Shown here: in pieces, positions 1-12,346 of the stretch
How positions within the stretch are numbered: position 1 is the stretch's first letter
Layout of the letters: every line of letters begins with the position of its first letter
Origin: Hemerocallis citrina
Taxonomy: Eukaryota > Streptophyta > Magnoliopsida > Asparagales > Asphodelaceae
Assembly: GCA_017893485.1 (NCBI GenBank)
Contig: CM030364.1
Coordinates: forward strand, 39,349,825 to 39,413,824
DNA: 64,000 bases
Direction of reading: 5' to 3'
Translations under genes and position numbers: made by a program
The notes under the pieces: model-generated
The model's input: only the letters and a program-made list of their open reading frames with translations
Told to the model about the DNA's origin: nothing
Database searches by the model: none

Positions 1-1103
1 TTTATCATTATTTAACCATATATTAAAACTGGTACTTTGGAATATACCACATATAATCAGACCTTATTAAATATTAATAAGGAAAGAGGCACTTTATTTA
101 TGCTATACACAATCAAACTAATATACCTAAAAACTCTTACTGGTGAAAAATACAAGTCCTGCGCTATTGAATAAGAAAAAAAAAAATTCATTTTGCATTC
201 CTGATTAATGAAGCAATCCAGCAAAACCCTTAAAAACAATCTGCAGATCCCTGTGGATGTTCTTCTTTTTAGGGAGGTTCCCTAAACGTACAGAGTGGCC
301 ACCTGGAGTAAATAAAGGGAAAAGAACTTAAGTGAAAATGATAACTAAAGTACAGAAGAAACAGAAACCAACTTCACTTTATGTATTTTTTTTATGGCCA
401 GTTTAAAAAATGTTTTCTGCAGTACATCTCCAACTACTAAACTAACAAGCACTGCAATTGCATTGCAGATCAATCAAATATTTAAGTTACAAATGATAGC
501 GCCGGAAATTTGGTGTACGTAACAACGAGATACACAGAGGATAGTATTAGTACAGCAATAAAACCTGTGTCCCAAATCTTTGTGCTTTGCCTCATGAATC
601 TTTTTCTCCATGAAATTATTAAGAGTCTATCTCCTCTGTGAAACTAAACCTACATTATCCTTCTAACTACTTCAATTCATGTCCGTTTAGTCTTCCCATT
701 CTTTTGCTCCATTAACTTTAATCCTCTCAAATAGTGTTGTACTTGCTCTCTGCTACATGCCCAACCATTTCAATCATTTCTCCTTAACTTTATCCCCAAC
801 AGGAGCGAATGGACTCGTTCCTTTCTTTTATATTTTAGTTTTTTGTTGTTACTCATTCACCTCATCATTGTTATCCCAAGATCCACTCAGTCTCTAGACA
901 TGTTGCTTCTTAATTGATTAAATTTTGAATTGTAAGACATATTTATTCATATAGTTATCTAGGAGCTTTTCATTTAATTCATACATGCACTCTGACCAAA
1001 CCTCCCCCCTCTTTTTTTTCCACTACTCTAGCCATCTGGTTTTAATACTTTAATTATATGGAAAACTTTTTCAATATCCTGATGAGTAAAATGATTGATA
1101 TTA
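1..1103. other. AT-rich intergenic DNA, no feature seen
   Basis: I find no coding region with recognisable domain content, no RNA gene and no clear repeat here. Short open frames are low-complexity and unsupported. Confidence 0.6.
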
Positions 1104-1721
1104 GAGCATCCACAGTGGTCATTGTTTAAACTATGCATAAATGCATATAGCATTTGGTTATTTTGCTGCAGTCGTCGAATGGTATTTTTTACCAATTTAA
1201 TTTAAAATAATAAAATTAAATCTCAGATCAGACGGAGCTCGAAGTTGTGTCGGAAGAAATAAAATATTTTTTAATTGATAGACGCAACTTCACATTGCGT
1301 CGGAGGAGAAAAAATAAATAAATAAATAAAAATTGCCAGATGCAACATGAACATGAATTCAATATTTAAAAAAAAAAAAAACCCAACAGACGGAACTTGA
1401 AATTGCGGAAGTGGAGAGACGCAACATGAAGTTGCGTCCTAGGGGGTTTGTATTTTCCGAATTTTTTTATTTGTAAAAATTGATTTCTTTGGGAGCGACG
1501 GAACTCGAAGTTGCATCTGACGATTTTAAAATAATATTTTTTAGAGCAACGGAACTCGAAGTTGCGTCATTTAAATTATGCATAATTCTCATATCCGCTC
1601 TCATTTATAGCAATCTACTATACCAAAATATGCAAAATGTGCATATTTAGCAAATGACAGCAACGATATTTTTACGAAAATATGCATATTATACATATTT
1701 AGCAAACGACTACAGATGCTC
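1104..1721. mobile_element. PIF/Harbinger (Tourist-like) MITE with TTA target duplication
   Basis: The ends are inverted: GAGCATCCACAG at the left and the complement of GAGCATCTGTAG at the right. Each is flanked directly by TTA (1101-1103 and 1722-1724), the target duplication of PIF/Harbinger transposons. The 618 bp interior has no transposase frame, so the copy is non-autonomous. It carries a cluster of imperfect palindromes (separate entry). An identical terminal pattern elsewhere in the genome would confirm the family. Confidence 0.72.
1229..1568. repeat. Palindrome array A (GACGCAAC...GTTGCGTC), about six copies
   Basis: Copies begin near 1229, 1281, 1388, 1418, 1498 and 1546. The best (1418-1438) has perfect 8-bp arms GACGCAAC/GTTGCGTC around a 5-nt loop; 1281-1301 has 7-bp arms. 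Spacers are irregular and dissimilar. The array fills the middle of the PIF-type MITE. Its design matches arrays at 20.3, 50.5/53.1 and 59.4 kb, although the palindrome sequence differs. Confidence 0.7.
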
Positions 1722-1724
1722 TTA

Positions 1725-4260
1725 GATAACGAAAGGTAAAACTCGTAGAAAGTTTCCCGTCCATCAGTCTGAACTATACCTCGATTTCTCATCATCTTAC
1801 AACAAAAATTACTCTACATGTACTCCACTTTCAACCTAGTATTTTAAAAATTGGGGAATCCAAAAATGTATCCACTTTTCTAATCTACAAATACCTCCTA
1901 TTGAGTTTTATTAACTAATACAGTACCATTGGCAACCAGCATACACTACTCATCTTGAATATCCCTAGTTAAGAAGTCAATACTACTGCAAAGAGAATGA
2001 TTCAATTCAACCCTTTGTGAAACCTATGCTTATAAGAATGCCTTTGCTTTCCCATCGGTCGTTTTAACATTAGTTACTTACTACTATATTCTACGTATCC
2101 TTTAACAATTCCATAAGCAACTAGAAACTTGTTTTTTTTTTTTTTTTAAAACCTACCCAAAATTATCCTAAAACTCTATCATAAAGCTCTTATAAGTCAA
2201 CGAGATCATATGACAATCTATTCTCTTTCCTTCATTTCTCTTTGTCAATCATTCCTTTAACTCGATTACTTTCTCGAAAAGTTTTATAATTGCTCCGAAG
2301 CTTGATGCGCATCTTCACACAGAATCACACATCTGTTCTTATATATAGGTATTCCAAGAAATAAATTTAACAAAAATGTGGGATATGAACAGAATCTGAA
2401 CCTTTTGGAGTTCCAAGAAAAAAATTTAACAAAAATGTGGGGTTATGAAAAAAAATTGAACCTTTTGGAGGGATATATAGATATGCTTAGTTAAAGTATA
2501 TATAGATACAGATATTGACGGGAGAGATGTGTGCTTTTTATTCATAACTCCTTTTAACTTTTAAGTTCATTATGTTTCATATTATTCGGTAATTTCCAAC
2601 AGGTACATATACTTGGGAGAAAAAAACATGTGCAAAATAGTCATATCTTTTTCTCTCTATTTTACTATTTTTAAATAATTACGACCATGCATTAAAAATG
2701 TTTTTGGTCATAGGAACCATGTGAAGTGCTGTATTTTATATTCATGCAGGTTTAATTTTTGGAAGAAAAAAAATTGTACCCATGCAAATTGATAATTCAT
2801 TTGTCTTGATCAATATCGTTGTCTCCATATTTATCTCTTTTTTTTGTTTTTTTTTCTTTTATTATATTTACTTCAATCGTCTGTTCTTTTACTATATAGA
2901 TATAATTTCAATCTTAATGTTAATGTATAAAATCATGTGTTTGAAATATATGGGCTAATGGAGGAGACCAAATATAAACTATTGGAGATGTTAACGGTTC
3001 TCCAACATCGTCGTCTAGCTCAGGTTCTTCAATTTGAATGTTGTAAGTAGATTTCCTTAAAAATCTCATTCTCGACTGCCTTTCTGATTCTAATAATCAT
3101 GTCCGCTTCACCACTTATGTAAGATTTGGCAAACCATCAAGTTTGTTCATTCCCGCACTCTATTCCCTCCTTTTATCATCACCCCTTTTAAGTCACAATG
3201 TTGTGTCTCCTCACTGCGTTGCTTCTCCCTCTTCGAATGAGAGTGGTCCTCCACCCCCTCCCATTGAGTTGGTCGTAATTGGAGCCTAAAGTAGCTGGTT
3301 CTTGATTAAAGAGACCGACAACCCCAACCCTCATATTTGTAATCTTTCCTTCTTTTAACTCTTTCTTTATAAACCTCTAATTGACCTCCTTCACTCTTTT
3401 CAATGTCTTCCTTCTGTGTGAGGTCATGTCAGTCCGTCCGACAAGTGCCTATTGCTAGAGAATCATTGGGTAAAAACATAGACTTGTTATAGTTTGCTAA
3501 GGTCAAATAAATCGATCAAAAATAGAAACAGAAAGATAAGAGAATCCCATAATTATCTCTTTATGGGAGATATGTGGTACTAGGAGAGCACACAAATAAA
3601 TTTTGCGTTCGGGATCAGCGAGGAGTTGGGATGTGAGATTTCAGTCATGCGAATGGTGGTCAGGAGAGGTGGCTCGTTGCCAAAGAGCGGTGATTTGGTG
3701 ATTTTGGTGTGCTCCAACTGAAGAGATCGATGTGGATGGTATCCACTAAGGGTAGAGTATGTTGTGGATAATCAATTTGTAGTCTAAGTTTAGTTGAATG
3801 TAATGAAAGGAAGTTGCATGTTTATATTGAAGTAATATTGTATATGGACATCTGTATGTGTGTGTTGGTTCTTTTGACTAAGTTGAAAATATTTTTGTTC
3901 GACCAGAAATGGCAGGAAGTAGAACTAGGAATAACCATGTGGAGGAAGAATATAATATCCCTAATTTTCTGGTAATTGTTGAGAATTCAACATTATGACT
4001 TTTCGGTTTTATTTATAAATATCAAAAAAAAGTTGGGGTTTGGATCTAAATGGAAATTTGAAATTGATAAAAGGCTGAATTGTAAAATGTTTGCATGGAA
4101 TAGTTACAGGCTGGTTGTGGAAATAGGTGGTTAAATGATGTAGGAAAGGGTGGTTAAATAATGAAGAAAAAGACAACGAGAAGAAGAAGAAATAAAAGAA
4201 AGAAAGAGATATAGAAAGAAAGAACAAACATAAAGAGAAAAAGAAAGATGTAAATCAACG
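1725..4260. other. Intergenic DNA without genes
   Basis: This is AT-rich unique-looking sequence with a T-run near 2133. Reading frames are short and compositionally biased. Apart from the tandem duplication at 2352-2470 nothing is supported. Confidence 0.55.
2352..2470. repeat. 59/60-bp tandem duplication
   Basis: Two adjacent copies start at TTCCAAGAA and end at CCTTTTGGAG, differing by a few substitutions and one base in length. Confidence 0.8.
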
Positions 4261-4276
4261 GGGGGGGGGGGGGGGG
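4261..4276. repeat. Poly-G run next to the 3' LTR
   Basis: An uninterrupted run of about 16 G lies just outside the end of the copia LTR. Its length could be affected by sequencing error. Confidence 0.8.
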
Positions 4277-4282
4277 ATATGG

Positions 4283-5233
4283 TGATTGTGTGAAAATTAA
4301 AAAATTTAATTAAATGTGTAAAGTAAATAAAAAGAGTTAGAGAAAGCAAACGAAGTAAGCAGGCAAGACACAACGATATAACGTGGTTCGACCTCCAGGT
4401 CTACGTCTACACCTACTTGTAGCAATTCTCTGCCACAAGCATTTCACTATACTTTAAACCCTTGTACAGTGATTTTTGGAATTCAGGCCGAGAGACCTAT
4501 TACACTCGCAGGTCTTCTACAGACAAGTCCCACAAAAACTCACTGAAGTGGAAGAAAAGAAAAACTCTCAAGACCTAAAGCGATCTTGACTAAAGAAAAA
4601 TAAAAAAAACTCTCACACTCGAATCGTTGATTGAATGATTGGTTCAGAAGAATTATAATAGCAAGGGGTGACGAATACTCAGTAAATTCGCCTCTATTCA
4701 TAGAATGAGAAAATGCATCTTTCCAAAAAAGAAAAGATATTTCTGAAAAATGCTAGTCTGCATGTTTACGGTTGACCGCATTGGTGAGCAGTCGACCGTT
4801 CATCTTTCAACTTGAAAGTCGAACGATGACCGGTCGACTGACTCATCTTTTCAACTATGATGAGCGGTCGACTGTTGTGACGGTCGACCGATATTTGTGT
4901 GGTCAACCGCTATTGTGCAGATTCGACTTTTATTTAGCGAATTTACTTTATATTCATACAAAAAATTAATCAATCAATCAAACGACCTTTACATAGCATT
5001 TTCTCATAAAAACAAAAATGAATAATTTAATTATGCTTGCTTCCTTGAAGATTTGAAGCATATATTTCTCGTGATGCACTCTTCCTTGATTTTTTCAATC
5101 TTTTCGATTCATGCCTCTTTTGCTTGGTTTTTTTTTTATTTTGATTTTGATTTTCCTGTATTTCCTGCAAATCTTAACTGAAAATATTAGTTGTACATGA
5201 TACGTTTTGTGCACACCAAACTTAGAATCAACA
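4283..5233 (-). repeat. 3' LTR of the SIRE-like element
   Basis: On the minus strand it begins TGTTGATTCTAAG and ends ACAATCA, about 951 bp. A TATA-like box (CTATGAATAG) lies near 4691-4707 and is mutated relative to CTATAAATAG in the other LTR. Upstream of it, at 4769-4910, are six copies of a GTCGAC-centred palindrome in the U3 promoter region. Confidence 0.75.
4769..4910. promoter_or_regulatory. GTCGAC-centred palindrome cluster in LTR U3
   Basis: Copies occur at 4769, 4789, 4831, 4865, 4881 and 4901, ranging from perfect CGGTCGACCG to one-mismatch forms. In LTR orientation they lie about 70-220 bp upstream of the TATA box, where U3 enhancers usually sit. A regulatory role is inferred. 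Confidence 0.5.
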
Positions 5234-5250
5234 ATCTCCCCCTTTTGGTG
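5234..5250 (-). other. Polypurine tract of the SIRE-like element
   Basis: Read on the minus strand the sequence is CACCAAAAGGGGGAGAT directly before the LTR start TGTTG. Such a purine tract primes plus-strand DNA synthesis. It fixes the orientation and the LTR edge. Confidence 0.75.
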
Positions 5251-6108
5251 TAAACAAAACATACCTTAGAATTTAAAATGAAATTCAACTTCTCCTCCTT
5301 CATCCAATACTCCCCTAAATTCATGCATGTACAAAATTAACTAAGCGTGTTCATGATATGTATAAAATTGATGCGTTTCATCTACTTGAAAACATGCACA
5401 CATTATGTGAGTTACAAAAAATCAAGAACACACAAATTTAGAGGAAAAGATAAACAAATTAAATTCTAAGTTCTAAGATTTTCTCCGCCTTTTTGGAACA
5501 CACCAAGAGGGGACAAAAACACAATGTAGAGAAGTTTCTTTCGTAAAAAAAACAACAGAATATGGACCAGTCGACTATGTGGTCGACCGATCGAAAATCC
5601 GAGCAGAACATGTCGACTGTAAATAACACAGAGAGAGGAACCCTACCTCATTGAACAAGAAAGAAGATCGAGAGGAAACCTTACGCTATAGAGCATTGCC
5701 AACAACGAAGAAAAGAACCACGACTTTACTTGTTCATTCCTGATTTCCATACTAAGTCAGTCTTCCTTGGATGGGCTTGGCTGGCCCACTAAAACCCAGC
5801 AAACTCTAGCTCGAAAGCCAAAGTATTGACCCGGAGTTCTGCCTTTTTTTACAGAGTGACAATCGACAATTTAGGCAACTTAACATCATAGATAAGTCAT
5901 TATATATAGGTACAAGATATGCAAGGTAACATTTTCATCATTTCATGCTACTACATTCAATTTCATACTAAAGATGTTACAAAATCAATTTCGAAAGATA
6001 GACTATATTTAATGCTTCTACAAGAAACAACATAAAATGCAACATTGTTGAAACTATTCCTCATCGTCGTCGCCATCATCGTCTTCATTATCATCTCCAT
6101 CGCTTTCA

Positions 6109-7184
6109 TCAAACTCCTCTGCATCGGAGGGGGAGGGAAGAAGTTTCCAGTCCTCTTTGTGTTGCATGAATTCGATGGTGTTGACATAGCAGTTGTATGC
6201 TTGCCTTTGATAGGAGGCGAATTGAGTACGGGTTAAAAAATAGATGAAGTGGATGAAGGAGTAGCATTCTTGCGACGAGAAGAGTAGGAAGGTGCTTGTT
6301 GGGCTTTGTCATCTTGGTGAAATTGTTGAGCTTGAAGGCGGCGTGCACATTAAGTGAACGGAACATCATACCCATTTGTTGGGGAAAGATTGACATGCGA
6401 TTTTTGCTAAGAAGAAAATTCCCAACATCAATGCGGGAATCAATGGAAAGATTATAGATAAGGGAACTAAAGGGAAGACCACGGTTACGAGTGGTGGCAA
6501 AATTCATTGTGCGAATGATTAATGTAGCAAGATCGAATTTATATTCGCCTAGACTAAGAAAAATTATAAAGGATTGATCCACTCGAATTTTGGTCTTTCA
6601 TTCTTTTTAGGCCAAATGTTAGCATTAACAATTTTATTTAAGACACGGGCAACATCAGTAAAATTTGTGGGAGTGGGATAAAGGACATGAAGAAACTCAG
6701 ATTTAACGATCATAGATTTAACAGTGAACTTGTCATGTCCAGGTTTGTAGTCGAGTGTGTTGAAATCAAGATGATAGGCGTCAAATTCACCTTCAGGCAG
6801 CGCATATCGCGTGCGAAGGTAGTCGGGAGTAAATTTAACCAGTTTGCCAAGAATAATTGATGACAGTGTGAGATTATTATCTTGGATACCCTCAAGATTA
6901 GCATAAAACTGACGAGTTAATGACTCAGAGTGGGAACTTGGTGTAGTGAGAAAATTTTCCTGCCTAAAATCATGAATAATCCTAACCATTGAATTAAATT
7001 GACCACCCAAGATTTCTAGTTTTATTTCTCGGTTTGCAACAACCAGAGCAGAAGAAAGTATTGAAAAATAAAGATCTGCACAGTTTGCATTTCTAAACGT
7101 TATTCCTTCTCTAGTGACAGATTTAGAAGCAACGACTTTCTTACCCTTAGATCTATGAGAGGAGAAAGAATCGTGAGAAGCCAT
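6109..7184 (-). pseudogene. Env-position ORF of the SIRE-like element (putative plant transposon protein domain)
   Basis: The first frame (7184-6564) starts at MASHDSFSSHRSKGKKV, a basic serine-rich start, and continues with FRQENFLTTP and LVKFTPDYLRTRYALPEGEF. It ends at a stop and homology continues in another frame (6582-6109) with RNRGLPFSSLIYNLS. This order resembles the domain of plant transposon-associated proteins encoded between pol and the 3' LTR. I chose the methionine at 7184 because upstream residues are hydrophobic and untypical. The frameshift near 6570 and a low-complexity tail mark it as decayed. No enzymatic function is assigned; the family name is a moderate-confidence inference. 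Confidence 0.5.
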
Positions 7185-7292
7185 GAAAGAGAGAGACAAC
7201 ACCAAAAACTGAAGAAGAAGACGCAAGAGAATTTCAAAAATTTTGATGGGTTTGGGAGAAAGTGAGTTAGGGTTATGGTCTCCACATGTCAT

Positions 7293-7970
7293 AGAAGGAA
7301 AGAAATGACTTGAGATCTGATCAGTCGATAGGATCGGTCGGCCGGTTCAAGGAAACAGTTGATCGCAACATAGAAGAAAAGAGGAATTGAATCTAACAGA
7401 GGGTAGGACAGTCAACCGGTCAGTCGACCGAACCGCTTATGAGAAAACGGTCGACCGATAAACTGATTGTCATAGAAAATTGTGCACGAGGTACATAAAA
7501 AATTTCAATGTTAATTGAATTCACCTTTAAAAACATGGAAACACTTTTCTTCTAATGGTATTGGAAGTATGTCAGCTAATTTGCAAATTCGTTAAAATGT
7601 AATCGAGAACAACATCTCCCCTTTAAAATTGATCTTAGATAAAGTTGTAACATGTCTTTGTTGATTTTGTGCAACAAAAGTTATTTATAGTGTAGCAGTT
7701 TTATCACATGTTACAAATTATTTACTGAGGTAAAAATTAACAAAATGCATGCATTTCATAGATGGATGAACAATGTTTTAAATTTCTTACAAAAGGTATG
7801 TCATTCATAAAGTAAAAGTAAATCAAAATTGGTTTACTATTTAGATTTTACCATGTGTTGTACTCATTAGAATAACTGATGTCCTATTTTTTCCTTGATA
7901 GAGATGCAGATTACGTTGTTGTAACTAATTGTGAATTTCGAGCATCTACCATCAAGGTGCCTATGATCTT
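7293..7970. other. Non-coding interior of the SIRE-like element, pol missing
   Basis: Further GTCGACC-type palindromes lie at about 7323-7460, then AT-rich DNA without frames. Protease, integrase, reverse transcriptase and RNase H should lie between gag and the extra ORF; none is detectable in any frame. Confidence 0.5.
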
Positions 7971-9242
7971 TTACGTTGACGACGTTGAAGCACCTACATG
8001 AAGGTTAGTAGGTGTCCAAGTAGACATTGTTCCTGCATTTGCATTCTGCTTTACTCGAACGAAATTAATATTCCTTTTTAATGGGTAATTAAAAGATATC
8101 TGTCCTAATTTAGAGCAATACTGACATATGATACGATTATGCCTTGGTTCATACACATATGCATAATTATGTGTTGGTTTGTAACTATTTTGGTGTCTAT
8201 GCATATGTGTATGACAAAAATGCTTGGAATTTTGATGTTGTGTTGGCTCATTGTAACCAAGTCCTCGATTATCATGATATGACCTTGAATTCTTTGTAAT
8301 AAGATAACTGGGCCCTTCATACTATTCAACTATTTTTTCGAACTCAATTATTCTATTACAAAGCCTTTTTCTAGTTTTCTCATCGTCTTTGGTATTCCAA
8401 CGATGAATGTCTAGAGTAGCATCAAATATTCTATTATGTTTGAGTGCTTCCTTACAAACTTCCACTACCTCATCAAATTTTCTTTTGCATTCATTTAAAT
8501 CATCAGTAAGTTTTGCAATATAAGCAGATTTGTCATGAATTTTCTTTAGGTTTTGCAATATAAGCAGGTTTTCATTAAGCCTTCATTTTCTTCTATTAAC
8601 ACATCATGACCTTTCTAAATGACTTAAAATTTTCAATAATCAAGGAGTTTTTATTTTGTCAACTTTTGATTTTTAGCAATGCAAGAGTCATATGATTCAT
8701 TGGACATTTTGCTTATATTATCTCAACTCACGACTTAATTTTTTAGTATAATCTTTTAAGCCATTGCACATGTCAACTAAATCATCATAGGTGGGTTCTT
8801 CGATTACCTCTTCTTGGAGTGGTGATTACACCTTACCATCTCCAAGAGTCATGAATCCACAATTGTTGTATTCTTGCTCTTCACCACTGGAGTTTGAATC
8901 TAGCCATGTTGCCTTCAATGCATTCTTTCTGAATCCTGAGTTAGAATGATTATAGTCTTTACTCCTATCTTGTGAGAAGGGATAGTTTGCACGGATGTGT
9001 CCGGGCTTCTTGCATTTGTAACATACACCGTCTTTGTCCTTTTCTTTTCCTCCTTGAGACCTGCCTTATTTTTTGTGTTTCAAATACTTACGAAATTGTT
9101 TGGTCAACAATGCGATATCTTCATCTGATTCTTCTTTCGATGTTCGCAAAGTTTCTGCTTTCAAGGCAATGGTCTTTTCTTCAGTCTTGGGTTTAATCCC
9201 AATGTTCTGCCGGTACCTCATTATTTTGCTCATCTCCATCTC
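7971..9242 (-). pseudogene. Copia gag remnant with zinc knuckles (SIRE-like), downstream part
   Basis: Minus-strand translation gives a zinc knuckle near 9030-8985, CYKCKKPGHIRANYP, with the last metal-binding Cys replaced by Tyr. A coiled-coil-like stretch (8558-8322, LTDDLNECKRKFDEV) follows, then a second knuckle CQYCSKLGQISFNYP near 8133-8090. The lysine-rich block before the first knuckle includes EVALLTKQF-like text (IALLTKQFRKYLKHKK), typical of gag in this lineage. Stops and frameshifts separate the pieces. The 5' part of gag lies beyond the 9243-11661 insertion, at about 11,662-11,870. Gag would form the particle and bind RNA; this copy cannot. Confidence 0.65.
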
Positions 9243-9804
9243 TGTCGCACCCCGCTTCCCAAAAGGAATACGGAATACGATACGCGACTAAGCCCAGCAA
9301 ATAGTTTTCACCATCCATAAGCTGTACGGATCTACTTGACTCGTCACAACAGTAAATATAATAATATACTCAACCCGGCATGCATAAACAATTATAATTC
9401 AACAGTATTCATTCGCAACAATAATGAATATCCCATACAAATACGAGATCTGAAACAAAACAATATCCTGGGACTACAAGCCCAAATACAAGTCTCAATA
9501 CAGTAGCATGAATAAAATAGTTCAAAACAAAACATCTAAGCAAATTCTCCAATGCGCAGCTCAAAAATTTTGCTCACCAACTCTAGTAGATAATTGATTA
9601 GTAAAACATGCTCATATGACAATTACAAGGAAAAAGGAAAGACAGAAAAACATAATGCCTGTTAGATGCAAGTTCCGGACCACAAGCAGTACAAACAAGA
9701 AAAGGAAAGGGAAGAACCAAAATAAAACAGAAAGTACTGACATAGGGAAATAGCAACAAAGGGTAACAGTCTACGGATAACAGAGATAGCAGGATAATAG
9801 TAAA

Positions 9805-9900
9805 GAGTGTAACAATAATAGTGAAGTCAACAGTAACAGTGAAATCAGCGGTAACAGTGAAGTCAACGGTAACAGTCACAGAAGGTGACAGTGAAAACAT
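9805..9900. repeat. Short tandem repeat GTAACAGTGAAGTCAACG
   Basis: An 18-bp unit is repeated with variation, forming GGTAACAGTGAA iterations inside the unclassified element. Confidence 0.65.
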
Positions 9901-10669
9901 TTGTTCTTATGTCTAATGTTCATTATTATCTAGGTAACAGTGAAATCTTGATTTCGATTTGTATTTTGTGAGATATTGCTGTTTTCGTACTGTAGTGTTT
10001 ATGATTCCAGATTTATAAAACTGATGTATCTTGACGTTTCCTGATTTTACTTGACTATTCTATTCATGTTGGAAAATTATGATACTTTATATTCTGATAC
10101 TAAACATACTAGGGAATATCCCAGATTTTTCTTGGATTTAATTTGTTTCCTGTTCTTGAATACAAGCTTCTGATTTCTGGCTGAAAGTGTTTTCTGGATT
10201 CAAATCAGTTTTGAAACCTGTTATTGTGAAATACCATATGACTTATATATATTTGCTAGATTCAGCCGGGAGTCTATTTTCCAGATTCTTTGACGGATCC
10301 AAATTTGCATATTTTTAGCAACGGGAATTCCACATTTAGTACAGTTCTCTCTTTCTGTCCTGAACTAGAAATTTCGTTGTTCTATCCTGTTATGAGTTAT
10401 CTTTCACCTGTACATGTTTATCATTCAACTTGAACCTGTTACATGATCATGCTATGTTATCTTGCTCTGTTTTGTGACACATACATGCCTATTTGATAAT
10501 AATAAATAACCAAGCCGGGGTTAAAGGAAAGATCTAGTAGTGAAAAATATAGAAATGTGTACTGAGAAGAGGACCCGTGTCTTGCCTGTTACATATTCAT
10601 AACTACATGATTCACGATCCTGTTACCCGACTGCACACTTCCCTATAGGAAGGTATACTCGGAAGGGAA

Positions 10670-11045
10670 CCACTAGGTTCAATCTGTACCTGTTTACCTG
10701 ATTACCTGACTACATGCTTCCCTATAGAAAGGTGTACTCAGAAGAGAACCACTAGGTTCTACCTGTTCCTGTTTTCCTGTTTTTCCTGATCCCTGAGTAC
10801 ACTGACCTGGGACTCCATTACGAAATCTAAAATGTAACTTGTTTGAATGTAGCAACCATGTGGTAAAACCCTGGGATGCATGAAATGCTACATAGATAGT
10901 AATAATACAAGACTTGACATAACCTGATACATGTTACATGCTTATGTGTACCTGTTTACCTGTTTACATGATTACCTGTTTACCTGTATTCCTATATTCC
11001 TGTATACCTATTTACCTGTTGACCTGCTTACATGGCACATGACAC
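10670..11045. repeat. Degenerate TTACCTG-type short repeats
   Basis: Runs of CCTGTTTACCTG and GATTACCTGACTACATG recur, with a longer pair containing CTTCCCTATAG at 10,640 and 10,710. They lie in the unclassified element and encode nothing. Confidence 0.6.
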
Positions 11046-11870
11046 TTGATACATATTACTTGTACCAGTTAGTATATCATGTTACTTGATTTTGTTTCTT
11101 GATTCATGTTAGTTATTCTATTCTGTTGACATGCTTATACCATGCTATGTTTGTTTCTGTTGTTATTCTATATTTGTTATTCTTTCCCATATACTTGTAT
11201 CCTGCACTACAAGCGGTCCGTAACTTGCATTGACGGAATTTTTTTTTTCCTCTTCCTACAATTTATTTAATTGCAGACCAAGGTGATCAACTGCCAGATG
11301 GAGTTGGTGATATGAGAAATTAGTTGCTGGAGTTCTTACTATTATTATTATTTCCTGTTGCTTATTTGAACAATTGTATTTGATACTTGGATTTATTTTG
11401 TATTTGGGCAATGTGACCCAGGATATTGACTTATTCAGATCTGATTTATATGAGATTATTATATTTTGGTTTCAAGTAAATTTCTGTTGGTATATTTGAT
11501 TTGATTATGCATATGTGGTTGATTTCTCTTGCTTCCGACTCTAATAATTTCTGTGAGATGTTGTAAAGATTCTGAACAGCTTATGAATGATGAAAATCAT
11601 TCGCTGGGCTTAGTCACGTTTTTGTGTTCCGTATTCTCTTTTTGGGAAGCGGGGCGTGACACAAACGTTTTATACTTTTTCTTCAAGCATCTGTAAAAAA
11701 TGAGACATACGAACTTTACAAACATCATAGCATTTTTCATCAGAATAAGGTGAACATGTTAGACTTGTCCTATTGGAGATTAATGGCTCCGATGAGTACA
11801 AGTTTTCGGAAGGAGGGATTTCGGCCATTGGACCTTTTGCTCAAACTTTTAAGCCTTTAATGAGCACCTC

Positions 11871-11882
11871 ACTCTCATACCA
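11871..11882 (-). other. Degenerate primer-binding site of the SIRE-like element
   Basis: On the minus strand it reads TGGTATGAGAGT, two changes from TGGTATCAGAGC, the copia site complementary to initiator tRNA-Met. It lies 29 bp downstream of the 5' LTR end. Confidence 0.6.
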
Positions 11883-11911
11883 CTGTAAATCACCCTATGG
11901 GATGAATAAGG

Positions 11912-12346
11912 TGATTGTGCGAAAATTAAAAACTTGAATTAAATGCGTAAAGTAAATAAAAAGAGCTAGAGAAAGCAAACGAAGTAAGCATGCAAGACAC
12001 AACGATATAACGTGGTTCGACCCCCACGTCTATGTCCACACCACCTACTTGTAACGATTCTCCGCCACAAGCGTTCCACTATACTTTAAACCCTTATACA
12101 ATGATTCTTGGAATTTAGGCCGAGAGACCTATTACACCCGCATGGCTTCTACAAACAAGTCCCGCAAAAACTTACCGAAGTGGAAGAAAAGAAAAACTCT
12201 CAAGATCTAAAGTGATATTGACTAAAGAAAACAATAAAAGCTCTTACACTCGGATCGTTGATTGAATGATTAGTTCAGAAGAATTATAATAGAAAGGGGT
12301 GAAGAATACTCAGTAAATTCGCCTCTATTTATAGAGCGAGGAAATA
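11912..12346 (-). repeat. 5' LTR (truncated) of the SIRE-like element
   Basis: This matches about 430 bp of the 3' LTR, from its end inward past the TATA box (CTATAAATAG on the minus strand at 12,325-12,335). The U3 part beyond about 12,346 is absent and unrelated AT-rich DNA begins. Confidence 0.75.

Larger units (their letters stand above)
9243..11661. mobile_element. Unclassified 2.4 kb element with head-to-head inverted ends, inserted in gag
   Basis: The ends are inverted copies: TGTCGCACCCCGCTTCCC at the left and the complement of TGTCACGCCCCGCTTCCC at the right. Diverged inverted similarity continues several hundred bases inward, including the blocks around CCATCCATAAGCTG and GCTCACCAACTC. 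No transposase frame is visible. Comparison with the insert at 28,280-31,829, which carries only one such end, shows the interior is the same family in reverse orientation. I found no target duplication. It could be a foldback or MULE-type element, or an LTR fragment with an inverted duplication of its end. Confidence 0.55.
4283..12346 (-). mobile_element. SIRE/Maximus-like Ty1/copia element, no visible pol, 5' LTR truncated
   Basis: On the minus strand the order is 5' LTR remnant, degenerate tRNA-Met-type primer site, gag with two zinc knuckles, a gap where pol should be, an extra ORF, a purine tract and the 3' LTR. The homologous LTR segments (4283-4700 and 11912-12346) are about 90% alike by eye. 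The extra ORF between pol and 3' LTR position is the hallmark of SIRE-type elements. A 2.4 kb unrelated element interrupts gag (9243-11661). The 5' LTR lacks its U3 half where it meets the hAT-like remnant at about 12,347, so the element is immobile unless helped. Confidence 0.75.

Noticed and set aside
1229..1568. Palindrome arrays look like a CRISPR array
   Set aside because: Spacer lengths are irregular, the repeats are degenerate, no cas genes are present and the DNA is plant nuclear.
6045..6236. Plus-strand hydrophobic frame resembling a membrane peptide
   Set aside because: It is antisense to an acidic low-complexity tail (complement of ATCGTC repeats) of the element ORF.
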